Positions 8,228 through 16,617 of a DNA stretch of 64,000 nt are shown piece after piece. The stretch is from JAPPHA01 sp963662705. Its GTDB lineage: Bacteria > Pseudomonadota > Alphaproteobacteria > Rhodobacterales > Rhodobacteraceae. The notes under the pieces are model-generated. The model had not been told where the DNA came from. It did no database searches and saw only the letters and a list, made by a program, of their open reading frames with translations. The translations under genes and the position numbers were made by a program. Position 1 is the stretch's first letter, and each line of letters opens with the position of its first letter. The DNA lies in the NCBI GenBank assembly GCA_963662705.2, contig OY759767.1, positions 1,984,001-2,048,000 of the forward strand, given 5' to 3'.

Positions 8228-9124
8228 ATGACCGGTCCGCAGGAGACCCGAGCCTCCTTCACGAACTATGCATGGTCGATCGTCAAAGATCGGATAACGC
8301 TGGCGGCCGTCGTCTTTTTGGCACTGCTCTGTGTATTTTCCGTCGGTGCGGAAATCCTGGCGCCTTATCCGCCGACCGGTCTGAACCTTTCCGACAGAAT
8401 GCTGCCGCCCGGTGCGACCGGTACGAAGGGATCGTTTTATGTGCTCGGCACCGATGAACTGGGCCGCGACCTGTTCTCTAGGTTGATCTATGGTGCCCGG
8501 GTCTCCGTTTCGGTCGGTGTCCTTGGCGCCGTGGTTTCATGCGTGCTCGGCGTTGTCGCCGGGCTGACGGCGGGCTATTTCGGCGGGCTGTACGAAGACA
8601 TCATCATGCGTTTCGTTGACGGGATGCTGTCATTGCCGTCCTTGCTCGTGGCCCTGTTCGTACTGTTCGTGATCGGTGGAGGCTACGTCAATCTGATTCT
8701 CGTATTTTCCGTGCTCCACTGGATGGTGTTCTGTCGCCTGTCCCGGGGACTGGCGCTAGGTGCCCGAACGGCAACCTATGTCCAGGCGGCCCGGACGCTC
8801 GGTGCATCCCGATTACGGATCGTGTTCAGGCACATCCTGCCCAATGTCATGGCGCCGATCATCGTTCTCTTCACCCTGGAAATCGCGATTCTTATCCTCT
8901 CTGAGGCATCGCTCAGCTTTCTTGGTTTCGGCGTTCAACCTCCGGACCCGTCCTGGGGCCTCATGATCGCGGATGGTCGGGAGCACATCCGTTCCGCGTG
9001 GTGGCTGGTGACATTTCCAGGCCTGGCGATCTTTCTGACGGCCCTGAGTCTGAACCTCGTTGCAAACTGGGTTCGGGCCGTGACCGACCCGGTTCAACGC
9101 TGGCGCTGGCTCAAAGGAACCTGA
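8228..9124 (+). CDS. ABC transporter permease, DppC/GsiD type
   Basis: This is the second membrane subunit of the importer, about 298 residues from ATG 8228. After an N-terminal helix (LAAVVFLALLCVFSVGAEILAPYPP) it carries the family segment HVLGTDELGRDLFSRLIYGARVSV-like (here YVLGTDELGRDLFSR) and the EAA loop YVQAARTLGASRLRIVFRHILPN. It ends WVRAVTDPVQRWR. The frame is open from 8117, inside the upstream gene. TTG 8195, with aagggg before it, is an equally credible start and would add 11 residues. Confidence 0.9.
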   Translation: MTGPQETRASFTNYAWSIVKDRITLAAVVFLALLCVFSVGAEILAPYPPTGLNLSDRMLPPGATGTKGSFYVLGTDELGRDLFSRLIYGARVSVSVGVLGAVVSCVLGVVAGLTAGYFGGLYEDIIMRFVDGMLSLPSLLVALFVLFVIGGGYVNLILVFSVLHWMVFCRLSRGLALGARTATYVQAARTLGASRLRIVFRHILPNVMAPIIVLFTLEIAILILSEASLSFLGFGVQPPDPSWGLMIADGREHIRSAWWLVTFPGLAIFLTALSLNLVANWVRAVTDPVQRWRWLKGT

Positions 9125-9136
9125 AACGGGACTGCC

Positions 9137-10948
9137 ATGGAACCACTCGCTTCAATTGATGGATTGCGTGTCGAGTTCCCTGCACTCGGCGGAACAGTGG
9201 TCGCGGTTCGACACGTCAACCTGGAGGTCGTTCCTGGCGAGATCTTGTGCATCGTGGGCGAGTCCGGAAGCGGAAAATCCGTGACATCGAACGCATTGAT
9301 GCAGTTGACCCGTTTTTCCGGCGGACAAGTGACCAGTGGCCACCTGAACTTTGTTCGCCGCTCTGGTGACGAACTGGACCTGCGTACCGCGGACGAGCGG
9401 CAGATGCGGCGGATTCGCGGCAACGAAATTGGCATGGTCTTCCAGGAACCGATGGCTGCACTGAACCCGTCCTATACCGTCGGCTGGCAGTTGTCTGAAG
9501 GCCTGATGAAGCACCGAGGGTTGTCGCGGAAGGAGGCATGGAATCGATCGCTGGATCTGCTCGTCAGGGTGCGGATTCCGGATCCGGAGCGCAGGCTGAG
9601 ACAATTCCCTCACGAACTCTCGGGCGGCATGTGTCAACGGGTTGTCATCGCAATGGCCTTGGCCTGCGAACCGCGTCTGCTCATCGCCGATGAACCGACA
9701 ACGGCACTTGACGTGACAGTTCAGGCCGAAATTCTGGCATTGATCAGACGTTTGTGCAGCGAAACGGGAGCGGCCGTGCTCCTGATTACCCATGACATGG
9801 CGGTCGTTGCGCAGATGGCCGATCGGGTTGCCGTCATGCGCGGGGGCGAAATGGTCGAGACAGGTTCCGTCCACCAGATCATCCTGCGACCAAGGCATGC
9901 TTACACGCGCACGCTTTTGGCAGCGGTGCCGAAGATTGGTGAAATGGCTGGCAAGCCATCACCGGCACGGATCGGGACGTCCGGCGATGTGGACCGGAAC
10001 GAAGCGATGCCTTGCGCGGACGGGGAACGCATTCTCGAAGTCAGGAATCTCGTCAGGCGATTCCCGGTGCACGGCGGCCTGTTCAGACGGACGATCGCAA
10101 ATGTTCATGCGGTCGAAGACGTGTCGTTTCGCGTGGGCGAGAAGGAGACGCTGGCCATGGTGGGGGAGTCCGGCAGCGGCAAGTCCACGGTCGGGCGTTG
10201 CATACTGCGGCTGGAAGAACCGGATTCCGGCGAAATTCGGTTTCGCGGGCGGGACCTTCTGTCACTGTCGCGACGGGAAATGCGAGACCGGTTCCGCGAC
10301 ATTCAAATGGTTTTTCAGGATCCGTACGGTTCCTTGAATCCGCAGATGCACGTGCTCGACCAGATTGCTGAACCAATTCGCAACTTCGGCCTGGACAGGG
10401 GCAGCGCGCTCGAGGATCGCGTCGCGGACCTGCTGGAGCGCGTCAAGTTGCCGCGCCAGTTCCTCCGGCGATTTCCGAACGAACTTTCGGGCGGTCAGCG
10501 TCAACGGGTCGCAATTGCCCGTGCACTGGCAGTGAATCCCGAATTCATCGTCGCCGACGAGGCAGTGTCCTCGCTGGACGCATCAATCCGGGCGAAGGTC
10601 CTGGACCTGATGATGGACCTTCAATCCGACCTGGGTTTGTCGTATTTGTTCATCAGTCACGACATGGCGGTCGTCGAGCGCATTTCCCATTTCGTTGCCG
10701 TCATGTTTCAGGGGCGAATCGTGGAAATGGGACGACGCAGCGACATTTTCGAACGTCCTCACCACCCCTATACGAGGTCCCTGCTTGCCGCGGTTCCGAA
10801 GATGGATCCGGCTGCCCGGATTTCGCGTAACGAGACCGATGCGAGACCGCTCCACACCCCGATCCATGCTGCTGGCCACGACCCCGGACCCAGCCGCTAC
10901 GACGAAATCGCACCCGGACATTTCCTGTTGCGAGACGGTATACTGTGA
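9137..10948 (+). CDS. Fused double ATP-binding protein of a peptide-type ABC importer (DppD-DppF/GsiA-like)
   Basis: This single 603-residue protein contains two complete ABC domains, matching DppD and DppF joined, as in GsiA or YejF. Domain 1 has Walker A GESGSGKSVT, signature LSGGMCQRVVIAMAL, Walker B LLIADEPTTALD and switch LITHDMA. Domain 2 has GESGSGKSTVG, LSGGQRQRVAIARAL, FIVADEAVSSLD and FISHDMA. The linkers contain the oligopeptide-type segments HAYTRTLLAAVPK and HPYTRSLLAAVPK. In the second Walker B the residue after D-E is A rather than P, a common variant. It follows the second permease by 12 nt and completes the importer. Confidence 0.94.
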   Translation: MEPLASIDGLRVEFPALGGTVVAVRHVNLEVVPGEILCIVGESGSGKSVTSNALMQLTRFSGGQVTSGHLNFVRRSGDELDLRTADERQMRRIRGNEIGMVFQEPMAALNPSYTVGWQLSEGLMKHRGLSRKEAWNRSLDLLVRVRIPDPERRLRQFPHELSGGMCQRVVIAMALACEPRLLIADEPTTALDVTVQAEILALIRRLCSETGAAVLLITHDMAVVAQMADRVAVMRGGEMVETGSVHQIILRPRHAYTRTLLAAVPKIGEMAGKPSPARIGTSGDVDRNEAMPCADGERILEVRNLVRRFPVHGGLFRRTIANVHAVEDVSFRVGEKETLAMVGESGSGKSTVGRCILRLEEPDSGEIRFRGRDLLSLSRREMRDRFRDIQMVFQDPYGSLNPQMHVLDQIAEPIRNFGLDRGSALEDRVADLLERVKLPRQFLRRFPNELSGGQRQRVAIARALAVNPEFIVADEAVSSLDASIRAKVLDLMMDLQSDLGLSYLFISHDMAVVERISHFVAVMFQGRIVEMGRRSDIFERPHHPYTRSLLAAVPKMDPAARISRNETDARPLHTPIHAAGHDPGPSRYDEIAPGHFLLRDGIL

Positions 10949-11072
10949 GTCGGCCGACCTTGGTGTTCACCCGTTCCTGGGTCCCGTGTCCGATGCGGGG
11001 AATCCCACCAGGCCTGCGTGCAAAGCAGAGTGTCATGCGGGCACGGGGTTTTGCGCTGGAAGGTAGCTGATT

Positions 11073-11828
11073 GTGATTCTGCAAGGCATCGGGGACCGGG
11101 GAAGGGCGATTGGCTGGGTCCTGTTTTTTTCTGGCATCATGTTGGCGTGGTGGATCATGTTCACCATGGCCGGAATGTCGGGACTGAATGTATTCGGGGA
11201 GGCCGTCAGTGCGAACATGATGCCCATGCAAGGATTTCACGTGCTGTTTCCAATGTGGGCGATCATGATGTTGGCCATGATGGGGCCGACGCTGGCGCCG
11301 GTTCTCGTTTCCTTCGAGGGGCTGATCAACTCTGGCCATGCGAACCGCACGGGATGGACGGGTTTGATCGCGGGTTATGCTCTCGCCTGGTTCGGTTTCG
11401 CAGGTGCCATGGCGCTAGTGCAAACGGGTCTTTTCCTGCTGGAGTTGATAGACCTGCTCGGAGCGGCGACGTTTCGGTGGCTTCAGGCAGTCATTCTATT
11501 CGTGGTCGGGGGCTACCAGTTTACGCGGGCAAAGGAGGTCTGCCAGGGAATCTGCTTGTCTCCCACATTGTATTTCCTCGGGCGCTGGCGGCCGGGGTTT
11601 CGGGGCGGTTTGCGATTGGGAATGGGATTCGGGGCGTATTGTGTCGCATGCTGTTGGGGATTCATGATGCTCGGTTTTGTTGGCGGAACCATGAACCTCT
11701 TGTGGATGGGACTTGCAACTGCCGTCATGATACTCGAAAAGTTGCCGGAAGTCGCGACCTTCGTGACGAGACCCCTGGGTATAATTCTCATGGTTTTCGG
11801 TTTGTTGCTGGCGGGAGGAATCCTATGA
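11073..11828 (+). CDS. DUF2182 family membrane protein
   Basis: This 251-residue predicted integral membrane protein starts at GTG 11073 with a ggaagg site upstream. It has about six or seven hydrophobic spans, a methionine-rich segment FPMWAIMMLAMMGPTLAP and the family signature YCVACCWGFMMLGFVGGTMNLLWMGL with vicinal cysteines, followed by EKLPEV. DUF2182 proteins are described as predicted metal-binding membrane proteins of unsettled function. It is followed 29 nt later by a DUF1326 protein, a recurrent pairing. The Met and Cys content suggests copper or another soft metal, which is inference only. Confidence 0.85.
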   Translation: MILQGIGDRGRAIGWVLFFSGIMLAWWIMFTMAGMSGLNVFGEAVSANMMPMQGFHVLFPMWAIMMLAMMGPTLAPVLVSFEGLINSGHANRTGWTGLIAGYALAWFGFAGAMALVQTGLFLLELIDLLGAATFRWLQAVILFVVGGYQFTRAKEVCQGICLSPTLYFLGRWRPGFRGGLRLGMGFGAYCVACCWGFMMLGFVGGTMNLLWMGLATAVMILEKLPEVATFVTRPLGIILMVFGLLLAGGIL

Positions 11829-11857
11829 CGCGAACGGCTGGGGCGAGGGAGTAACCG

Positions 11858-12565
11858 ATGACTGGCACGGGGAAGGCAGGGGTTCGTCGCAGAGACCGGC
11901 TGGAAGTCCTGGAACGAATCGACCAGCGCATGATCCCCACGCGGCGCCGGCGGGAACCGACTGACTGGCAAATCAAGGGGGAATTGTTCCTGAACTGTTC
12001 ATGCACTGTCTTTTGCCCGTGTGTCGTCAGTCTGGGGAAACACCCGCCAACCGAGGGATACTGCCACGCATGGATGGCGATCAGCATCGATGACGGGCAT
12101 TTCGAAGGAGAAAGTCTTGCCGGCCTGAGTGTCGGCCTGCTGGTCGATATTCCGGGAAGGATGGCGGAAGGCAACTGGAAGGTTGCCGCATATGTTGACG
12201 ACCGTGCAACCCAAAAGGCGTACAATGGAATTCTGAAAGTCCTGTCGGGATCAGCCGGCGGGACAACAGGCTTGTTCACCATGCTCGTGAGCACGATCAT
12301 CCACGCCGAAAGAACCAAGGTCGAGATCGTCAAGGAAAAACGACGCCGTTCGATCGTCGTGGGAAGGAAAATCCAGGGAGAGATCGAGGAAGTTGCCGGA
12401 CTGAACCCGGACGAACAGGTCGTCATTCGGAATAGCCGCTACTGGGTTGGCCCGGACATCGTTGTCGCGAAAGGCTTGCGGTCGCGACTCCGTGACCATG
12501 GCAGGGTTTGGGACTTCGACGGCAAGTCGGCGGAAATTTGCAGGATTGACTGGTCCGGCCCGTGA
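11858..12565 (+). CDS. DUF1326 domain protein
   Basis: This is a 235-residue cytosolic-looking protein. After a basic N-terminal extension it has the DUF1326 start WQIKGELFLNCSCTVFCPCVVS, with the CxCxxxCPC cluster at about residues 47-54, then GYCHAWMAISIDDGHF. The cysteine motif could bind metal or act in a redox reaction. It lies next to the DUF2182 gene and probably works with it. No biochemical role is established. Both genes precede the AcuI-type reductase but need not be linked to it. Confidence 0.85.
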   Translation: MTGTGKAGVRRRDRLEVLERIDQRMIPTRRRREPTDWQIKGELFLNCSCTVFCPCVVSLGKHPPTEGYCHAWMAISIDDGHFEGESLAGLSVGLLVDIPGRMAEGNWKVAAYVDDRATQKAYNGILKVLSGSAGGTTGLFTMLVSTIIHAERTKVEIVKEKRRRSIVVGRKIQGEIEEVAGLNPDEQVVIRNSRYWVGPDIVVAKGLRSRLRDHGRVWDFDGKSAEICRIDWSGP

Positions 12566-12638
12566 CGCGCGCCCGCATGCAAAGGGCAAATGCGGTTCCG
12601 CGAGCGGTTCGGCAACAAAAATAGGCAAGGAAAGCACC

Positions 12639-13631
12639 ATGAAATTCAATGCGCTTGTGGTGAGAAAACAGCCAGAGGGGACTACGGCCGCCGCGGTCGA
12701 GCAGATCGGCAAGGATGATCTGCCAGACGGGGATGTGACCGTTGCCGTCGAGTATTCGACCGTCAATTACAAGGACGGTCTCTGCCTGGGGCCTGGAGGG
12801 GGGCTCGTCAGGAATTATCCGCATGTTCCGGGAGTCGATTTTGCCGGAACGGTCGAATGCTCGGATGACGGGCGTTTTCAGCCGGGTGACAGGGTCGTTC
12901 TCACGGGTTGGCGCGTCGGGGAGGTCCGGTGGGGGGGTTATGCCCAGAAGGCGCGTGTCAAGGCAGATTGGCTGGTCCGCGTTCCCGAGGGATTGACAAC
13001 ACGACATGCCATGATTGTCGGGACCGCCGGATTCACATCGATGCTGGCGGTCATGACACTGGAAGACCACGGCCTGGAACCGGGCAGCGGTCCCGTGCTC
13101 GTGACCGGTGCGGCCGGGGGCGTCGGTTCGGTCGCAACGGCCATTCTTGCCAGGCTCGGGTATGAGGTTGCCGCGGTGACTGGAAGGGCTGAAACCGGAG
13201 ACTACCTGAAGTCGCTTGGGGCTTCCGAGATAATTGACCGGAAACAGATTGATGAAACCGTCAAGCGCCCGCTTGAATCGGAAAGATGGGCAGGGTGCAT
13301 CGACGCTGTTGGTGGAAATATGCTTGCCCGGTTGCTCGGCCAGATGAAGTACGGTTCGTCCGTCGCTGCGGTTGGTCTTGCTGGGGGGGCCAATGTGCCG
13401 GCTTCGATCATCCCGTTTCTCCTGCGTGGCGTCAGTTTGCTCGGAATTGACAGTGTCCTTCAACCGCATGCCAACAGAGTGCGCGTTTGGGACCGGATTG
13501 CATCGGGCGTTCCCGGCGAATTGCTCGAGTCGATGGCGCAACCGGCGACGCTCGCCGATTTGCCTGACCTCGGTTCCAGGATCCTCAGGGGCAAGGTCAA
13601 GGGACGGGTCATCGTTGACGTGAACGCGTAG
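12639..13631 (+). CDS. acuI: AcuI/YhdH-type NADPH quinone oxidoreductase (acrylyl-CoA reductase)
   Basis: This 330-residue medium-chain dehydrogenase/reductase lacks zinc-binding residues. It shows the YhdH/AcuI pattern: EYSTVNYKDGLCL, PHVPGVDFAGTVE, GTAGFTSMLAVMTLE, cofactor site GAAGGVGSVATAILARLGYEVAAVTGR, and ends GRVIVDVNA. The family reduces toxic acrylyl-CoA to propionyl-CoA with NADPH, including in DMSP-degrading marine bacteria. Start ATG 12639 has aaggaaag just upstream; the frame is open further into the DUF1326 gene, but that part is not family-like. A DddP-like gene is also present in this window (34915-36216), but about 21 kb away. Confidence 0.88.
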   Translation: MKFNALVVRKQPEGTTAAAVEQIGKDDLPDGDVTVAVEYSTVNYKDGLCLGPGGGLVRNYPHVPGVDFAGTVECSDDGRFQPGDRVVLTGWRVGEVRWGGYAQKARVKADWLVRVPEGLTTRHAMIVGTAGFTSMLAVMTLEDHGLEPGSGPVLVTGAAGGVGSVATAILARLGYEVAAVTGRAETGDYLKSLGASEIIDRKQIDETVKRPLESERWAGCIDAVGGNMLARLLGQMKYGSSVAAVGLAGGANVPASIIPFLLRGVSLLGIDSVLQPHANRVRVWDRIASGVPGELLESMAQPATLADLPDLGSRILRGKVKGRVIVDVNA

Positions 13632-13742
13632 GCTGCGGTCATGATGGGAAAGCATGGAAAAACGCGGGTTTTCGTATCGCGCCCCTGTTTGCCCCGGAGC
13701 TCCCCGGGACGGGCGGCTGAAACGCCACCGGGGAATTCCATG

Positions 13743-14318
13743 TCAAACGCTTAGTCTCATGACGTAACGACGGCTGCCGGCGCGGCCGACTTCGACAAAA
13801 CCGGCGTTTCTGAACGATTCGACGAATCCCATGAAGCGATAGCTCGGAGAGTCTCCGTCTACCGGATAGGCTTCGATCACACGCGCGTCGCGGTCGCGTG
13901 CCGTTGAAACGGCAGCGTCGAGCAACCCTGAAAAAAGACCGCGTCCCCGATATGCCCTTTTGACAAAGAAACATGTAATTGACCAAATTCGGTTTTCATC
14001 CTCTTCGCCGATTTCCGGGCCTCCGAGTTTCTTGAATGTCGATCTCGGTGCAACCGAGCACCAACCGACCGGGGTCTGTTCGTGATAGGCGATGATACCG
14101 ACCGGCACCCCATTGGAGACGAGATCGTGCAATTGCGCCCGCAACATTCGCTTTCGTTCGTTTTTCGGCCACTTTGAAGCGCCAACAGGCTTGGGTCGCC
14201 AAACCATGCACCAGCAGTATGATGGGCCGCCCCGGCCTTCGAAAAGTTTGACGAGATCCTCCCAGATGGCCTTGTCGACGGCACGAAACCGAAACATCTG
14301 GCCAGGTTTTTCGGCCAT
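13743..14318 (-). CDS. GNAT family N-acetyltransferase
   Basis: The 191-residue product of the minus strand begins at ATG 14318, which has aggag 9 nt upstream. It starts MAEKPGQMFRFRAVDK and has an acetyl-CoA binding segment FFVKRAYRGRGLFSGLLDAAVSTAR (the R-x-x-G-x-G/A loop) with a C-terminal EAYPVDGDSPSYRFMGFVESFRNAGF. The N-terminal part GRGGPSYCWCMVWR is typical of a GNAT subgroup found next to amino-group or antibiotic-modifying enzymes. The acceptor substrate is unknown. It is convergent with the acuI-like gene. Confidence 0.85.
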   Translation of the reverse strand: MAEKPGQMFRFRAVDKAIWEDLVKLFEGRGGPSYCWCMVWRPKPVGASKWPKNERKRMLRAQLHDLVSNGVPVGIIAYHEQTPVGWCSVAPRSTFKKLGGPEIGEEDENRIWSITCFFVKRAYRGRGLFSGLLDAAVSTARDRDARVIEAYPVDGDSPSYRFMGFVESFRNAGFVEVGRAGSRRYVMRLSV

Positions 14319-14686
14319 TTCAGGGTTCTCCTGACTTGCGTTCCTGCGCCCGATAGTCGAAGACCGAAACTCGTTGTCCGGCGCCGTATCGTCGATGCAC
14401 CGTAACCGGCACGAGCCCGCGATCAACCCTGATTTCCGCCGTCGCGCAAGGTTTGCCCGGCAAGGAGTGTTCCGGAGCGGTGTATTCCGGTGATCGGCGA
14501 GCAAAAGGGGACTGCGGCCGTGAGCCAGATCAGGATTCAGCCGATTGACCATGTGACGGAAAGACACCGGAAACCCGGACGTTCCTCGACATTGATTGCC
14601 TCTGCAACTTTCCGGTGCTGTCAATGCCTGCTTTCCGCTGAGATCCTAATTCATGGCCTTGGCACCGGAAATCACCGGTAGGTCGC
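14319..14686. other. Intergenic region between divergent genes
   Basis: This space lies between the divergent GNAT and ABC exporter genes and presumably holds promoters for both. No gene or strong repeat was seen. Confidence 0.4.
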
Positions 14687-16546
14687 ATGTGGTTCGCCGA
14701 CCTCTTTGATCTTGACCGCAAGGTACCGGGCAGCCCGCCCGGTTCCCTCTTGCAGTTTTACTTTTGGTGCCTGCAAGGAGCGGTTCCCGTTATTGGCGCC
14801 GGCGTAATATTCTCGATGGCTGCCGGTACGCTCGAGGTCTACACGGCACTGATTCTCGGTGTCGTGATTGATCGCGTTGTCAGCGCAGACCCGAACAGTC
14901 TGTTCGCGGACAACGTTGTCCTCCTGATCGGTGCGACCGCGTTTTTCCTGGTCTTGCGTCCGATCATAATCGGGCTGAGTTCGTTGTTTTCGTCGATACT
15001 CATCGCTCCAAATGTCGACGCACTCGTGCTGGCGAGACTGCATCGTCACACGATCGAGCAATCTGTCTCCTTTTTCGATGACGACTTCGCGGGCAGAATT
15101 GCACAAAGACTGCTCCAGACGTCCCGGGCAATTACCGAAACGGTCGTCGAAGTCGTCAACGTTGTTTCCTTCGCTCTGGCATCCCTGGTCGGTTCGCTTG
15201 TTCTGCTGGCATCGATCGATACCCGCGTTTCGGCCTCCTTGGGGGTCTGGCTCGTCATTTACGCGGTCATGATCCGCTGGTTCATGCCGCGAATTCGGAT
15301 TCGCTCCCGCAACAGGGCGGGGGCACGGTCGATGCTTTCCGGCCAGATCGTCGACACGATTACAAACATCCGAACCGTCAAGCTGTTTGCTCATAACCGA
15401 CACGAAGACAAGGCGGCTCTGAAGGCTTTGAAGGATTTCAGGCAGAATGCGCTTGGCTTCGGCAAGGTAGCGACAGCGTTCAGGTTTTCGTTGATGTCGG
15501 TTTCCGGCCTTCTCCCCGTAACCCTGGTCGGAGGAACGTTGCTCCTTTGGACGCAGGGCGAGGCAACGGCGGGCGACATTGCCGCGACAGGTGCCGTGTC
15601 CCTCAGGATCGCCCAGATGTCCGGTTGGGTCAGTTTTGTCCTCATGGCGGTTTACGCCAATGTGGGCGAAGCCGAAGATGGAATGCGGACATTCGCTGTC
15701 CCCCACGGCCTGCTCGACGGTCCGCGCGCGTTTTCCCTGCCCAGGGTAGAGGGTCGGATCGCTTACGAGAATGTCTCGTTTGCCTACGGCCGGCACGGAG
15801 GCGGCCTTGATAATGTCAGTCTGGTCATCCAACCGGGCGAACATGTCGGATTTGTCGGCGAATCCGGCGCGGGAAAGTCGACCTTCGCCGCGCTTCTGAT
15901 GCGTTTGTACGATCCGGAGGAAGGCAGAATCCTGTTGGACGGTTACGACCTTCGGGAGGTGACGCAGGAAAGCCTGAGGCGTCAGATCAGCATGGTTACC
16001 CAGGAGACGGCCATGTTCAATCGGTCGGCCCTCGAGAACATCGCCTATGGCAGACCCGGCGCATCCCGCGAGGAGGTCATCGAGGCTGCACGACAGGCCG
16101 AGGCGCACGAATTCATCTTGGGGCTCACCGATCAGCACGGCCGTACCGGTTACCAAACCCATCTCGGGGAACGCGGGGTTCGGCTATCTGGGGGGCAACG
16201 CCAGCGAATCGCCTTGGCACGGGCGGTTCTCAAGGATGCGCCGATCCTGGTGCTCGATGAAGCGACCTCGGCCCTCGATTCGACCGTCGAGGCGTCGATC
16301 CAGGACGCGTTGCGAAAAGTGATGGAGAACAAGACCGTCATTGCCATTGCGCACCGGCTTTCGACCATACTTCGGATGCACAGGATCGTGGTCCTCGAGA
16401 ACGGACGAGTCGTCGAGCAGGGCACTCATGAAGAACTGCTGAACAAGAGCGGTGTCTTTGCCAGGCACTGGGACAGACAGATCGGTGGTTTTATCGGAAT
16501 CGATCATGACAAGGAGTTCGCCGGTCAGTGTTTTGGTCATTCTTAA
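14687..16546 (+). CDS. ABC transporter, fused permease and ATPase (ABCB/MsbA type)
   Basis: This 619-residue half-transporter exporter acts as a dimer in the inner membrane. The N-terminal membrane domain (about 35-320) has spans such as VIGAGVIFSMAAGTLEVYTALILGVVID and the substrate-helix segment SVSFFDDDFAGRIAQRL. The ATPase domain has Walker A GESGAGKST, signature LSGGQRQRIALARAV, Walker B ILVLDEATSALD and H-loop IAHRLST. It exports an unknown lipid, peptide or drug. It is followed 71 nt later by a class V PLP enzyme on the same strand. ABCB exporters next to cysteine-desulfurase-like enzymes recall ATM1-type transporters, but that link is only suggestive. Confidence 0.92.
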   Translation: MWFADLFDLDRKVPGSPPGSLLQFYFWCLQGAVPVIGAGVIFSMAAGTLEVYTALILGVVIDRVVSADPNSLFADNVVLLIGATAFFLVLRPIIIGLSSLFSSILIAPNVDALVLARLHRHTIEQSVSFFDDDFAGRIAQRLLQTSRAITETVVEVVNVVSFALASLVGSLVLLASIDTRVSASLGVWLVIYAVMIRWFMPRIRIRSRNRAGARSMLSGQIVDTITNIRTVKLFAHNRHEDKAALKALKDFRQNALGFGKVATAFRFSLMSVSGLLPVTLVGGTLLLWTQGEATAGDIAATGAVSLRIAQMSGWVSFVLMAVYANVGEAEDGMRTFAVPHGLLDGPRAFSLPRVEGRIAYENVSFAYGRHGGGLDNVSLVIQPGEHVGFVGESGAGKSTFAALLMRLYDPEEGRILLDGYDLREVTQESLRRQISMVTQETAMFNRSALENIAYGRPGASREEVIEAARQAEAHEFILGLTDQHGRTGYQTHLGERGVRLSGGQRQRIALARAVLKDAPILVLDEATSALDSTVEASIQDALRKVMENKTVIAIAHRLSTILRMHRIVVLENGRVVEQGTHEELLNKSGVFARHWDRQIGGFIGIDHDKEFAGQCFGHS

Positions 16547-16617
16547 TTCGGGTGCTGAAACCCATCGTTGATTCCAGTGCCAACCGGATATGAACCACCT
16601 GAGCCAGGAGCAAGAGA

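Noticed and set aside
12423..13655. 410-codon minus-strand frame opposite the acuI-like gene
   Set aside because: It is antisense to a gene with a clear nucleotide-binding motif, and no family features were seen.
14672..16162. Long minus-strand open frame (496 codons) opposite the ABCB exporter
   Set aside because: It is antisense to a gene with all ABC motifs, and its translation is rich in Arg/Gln/Asp with no family features. It is a shadow frame.
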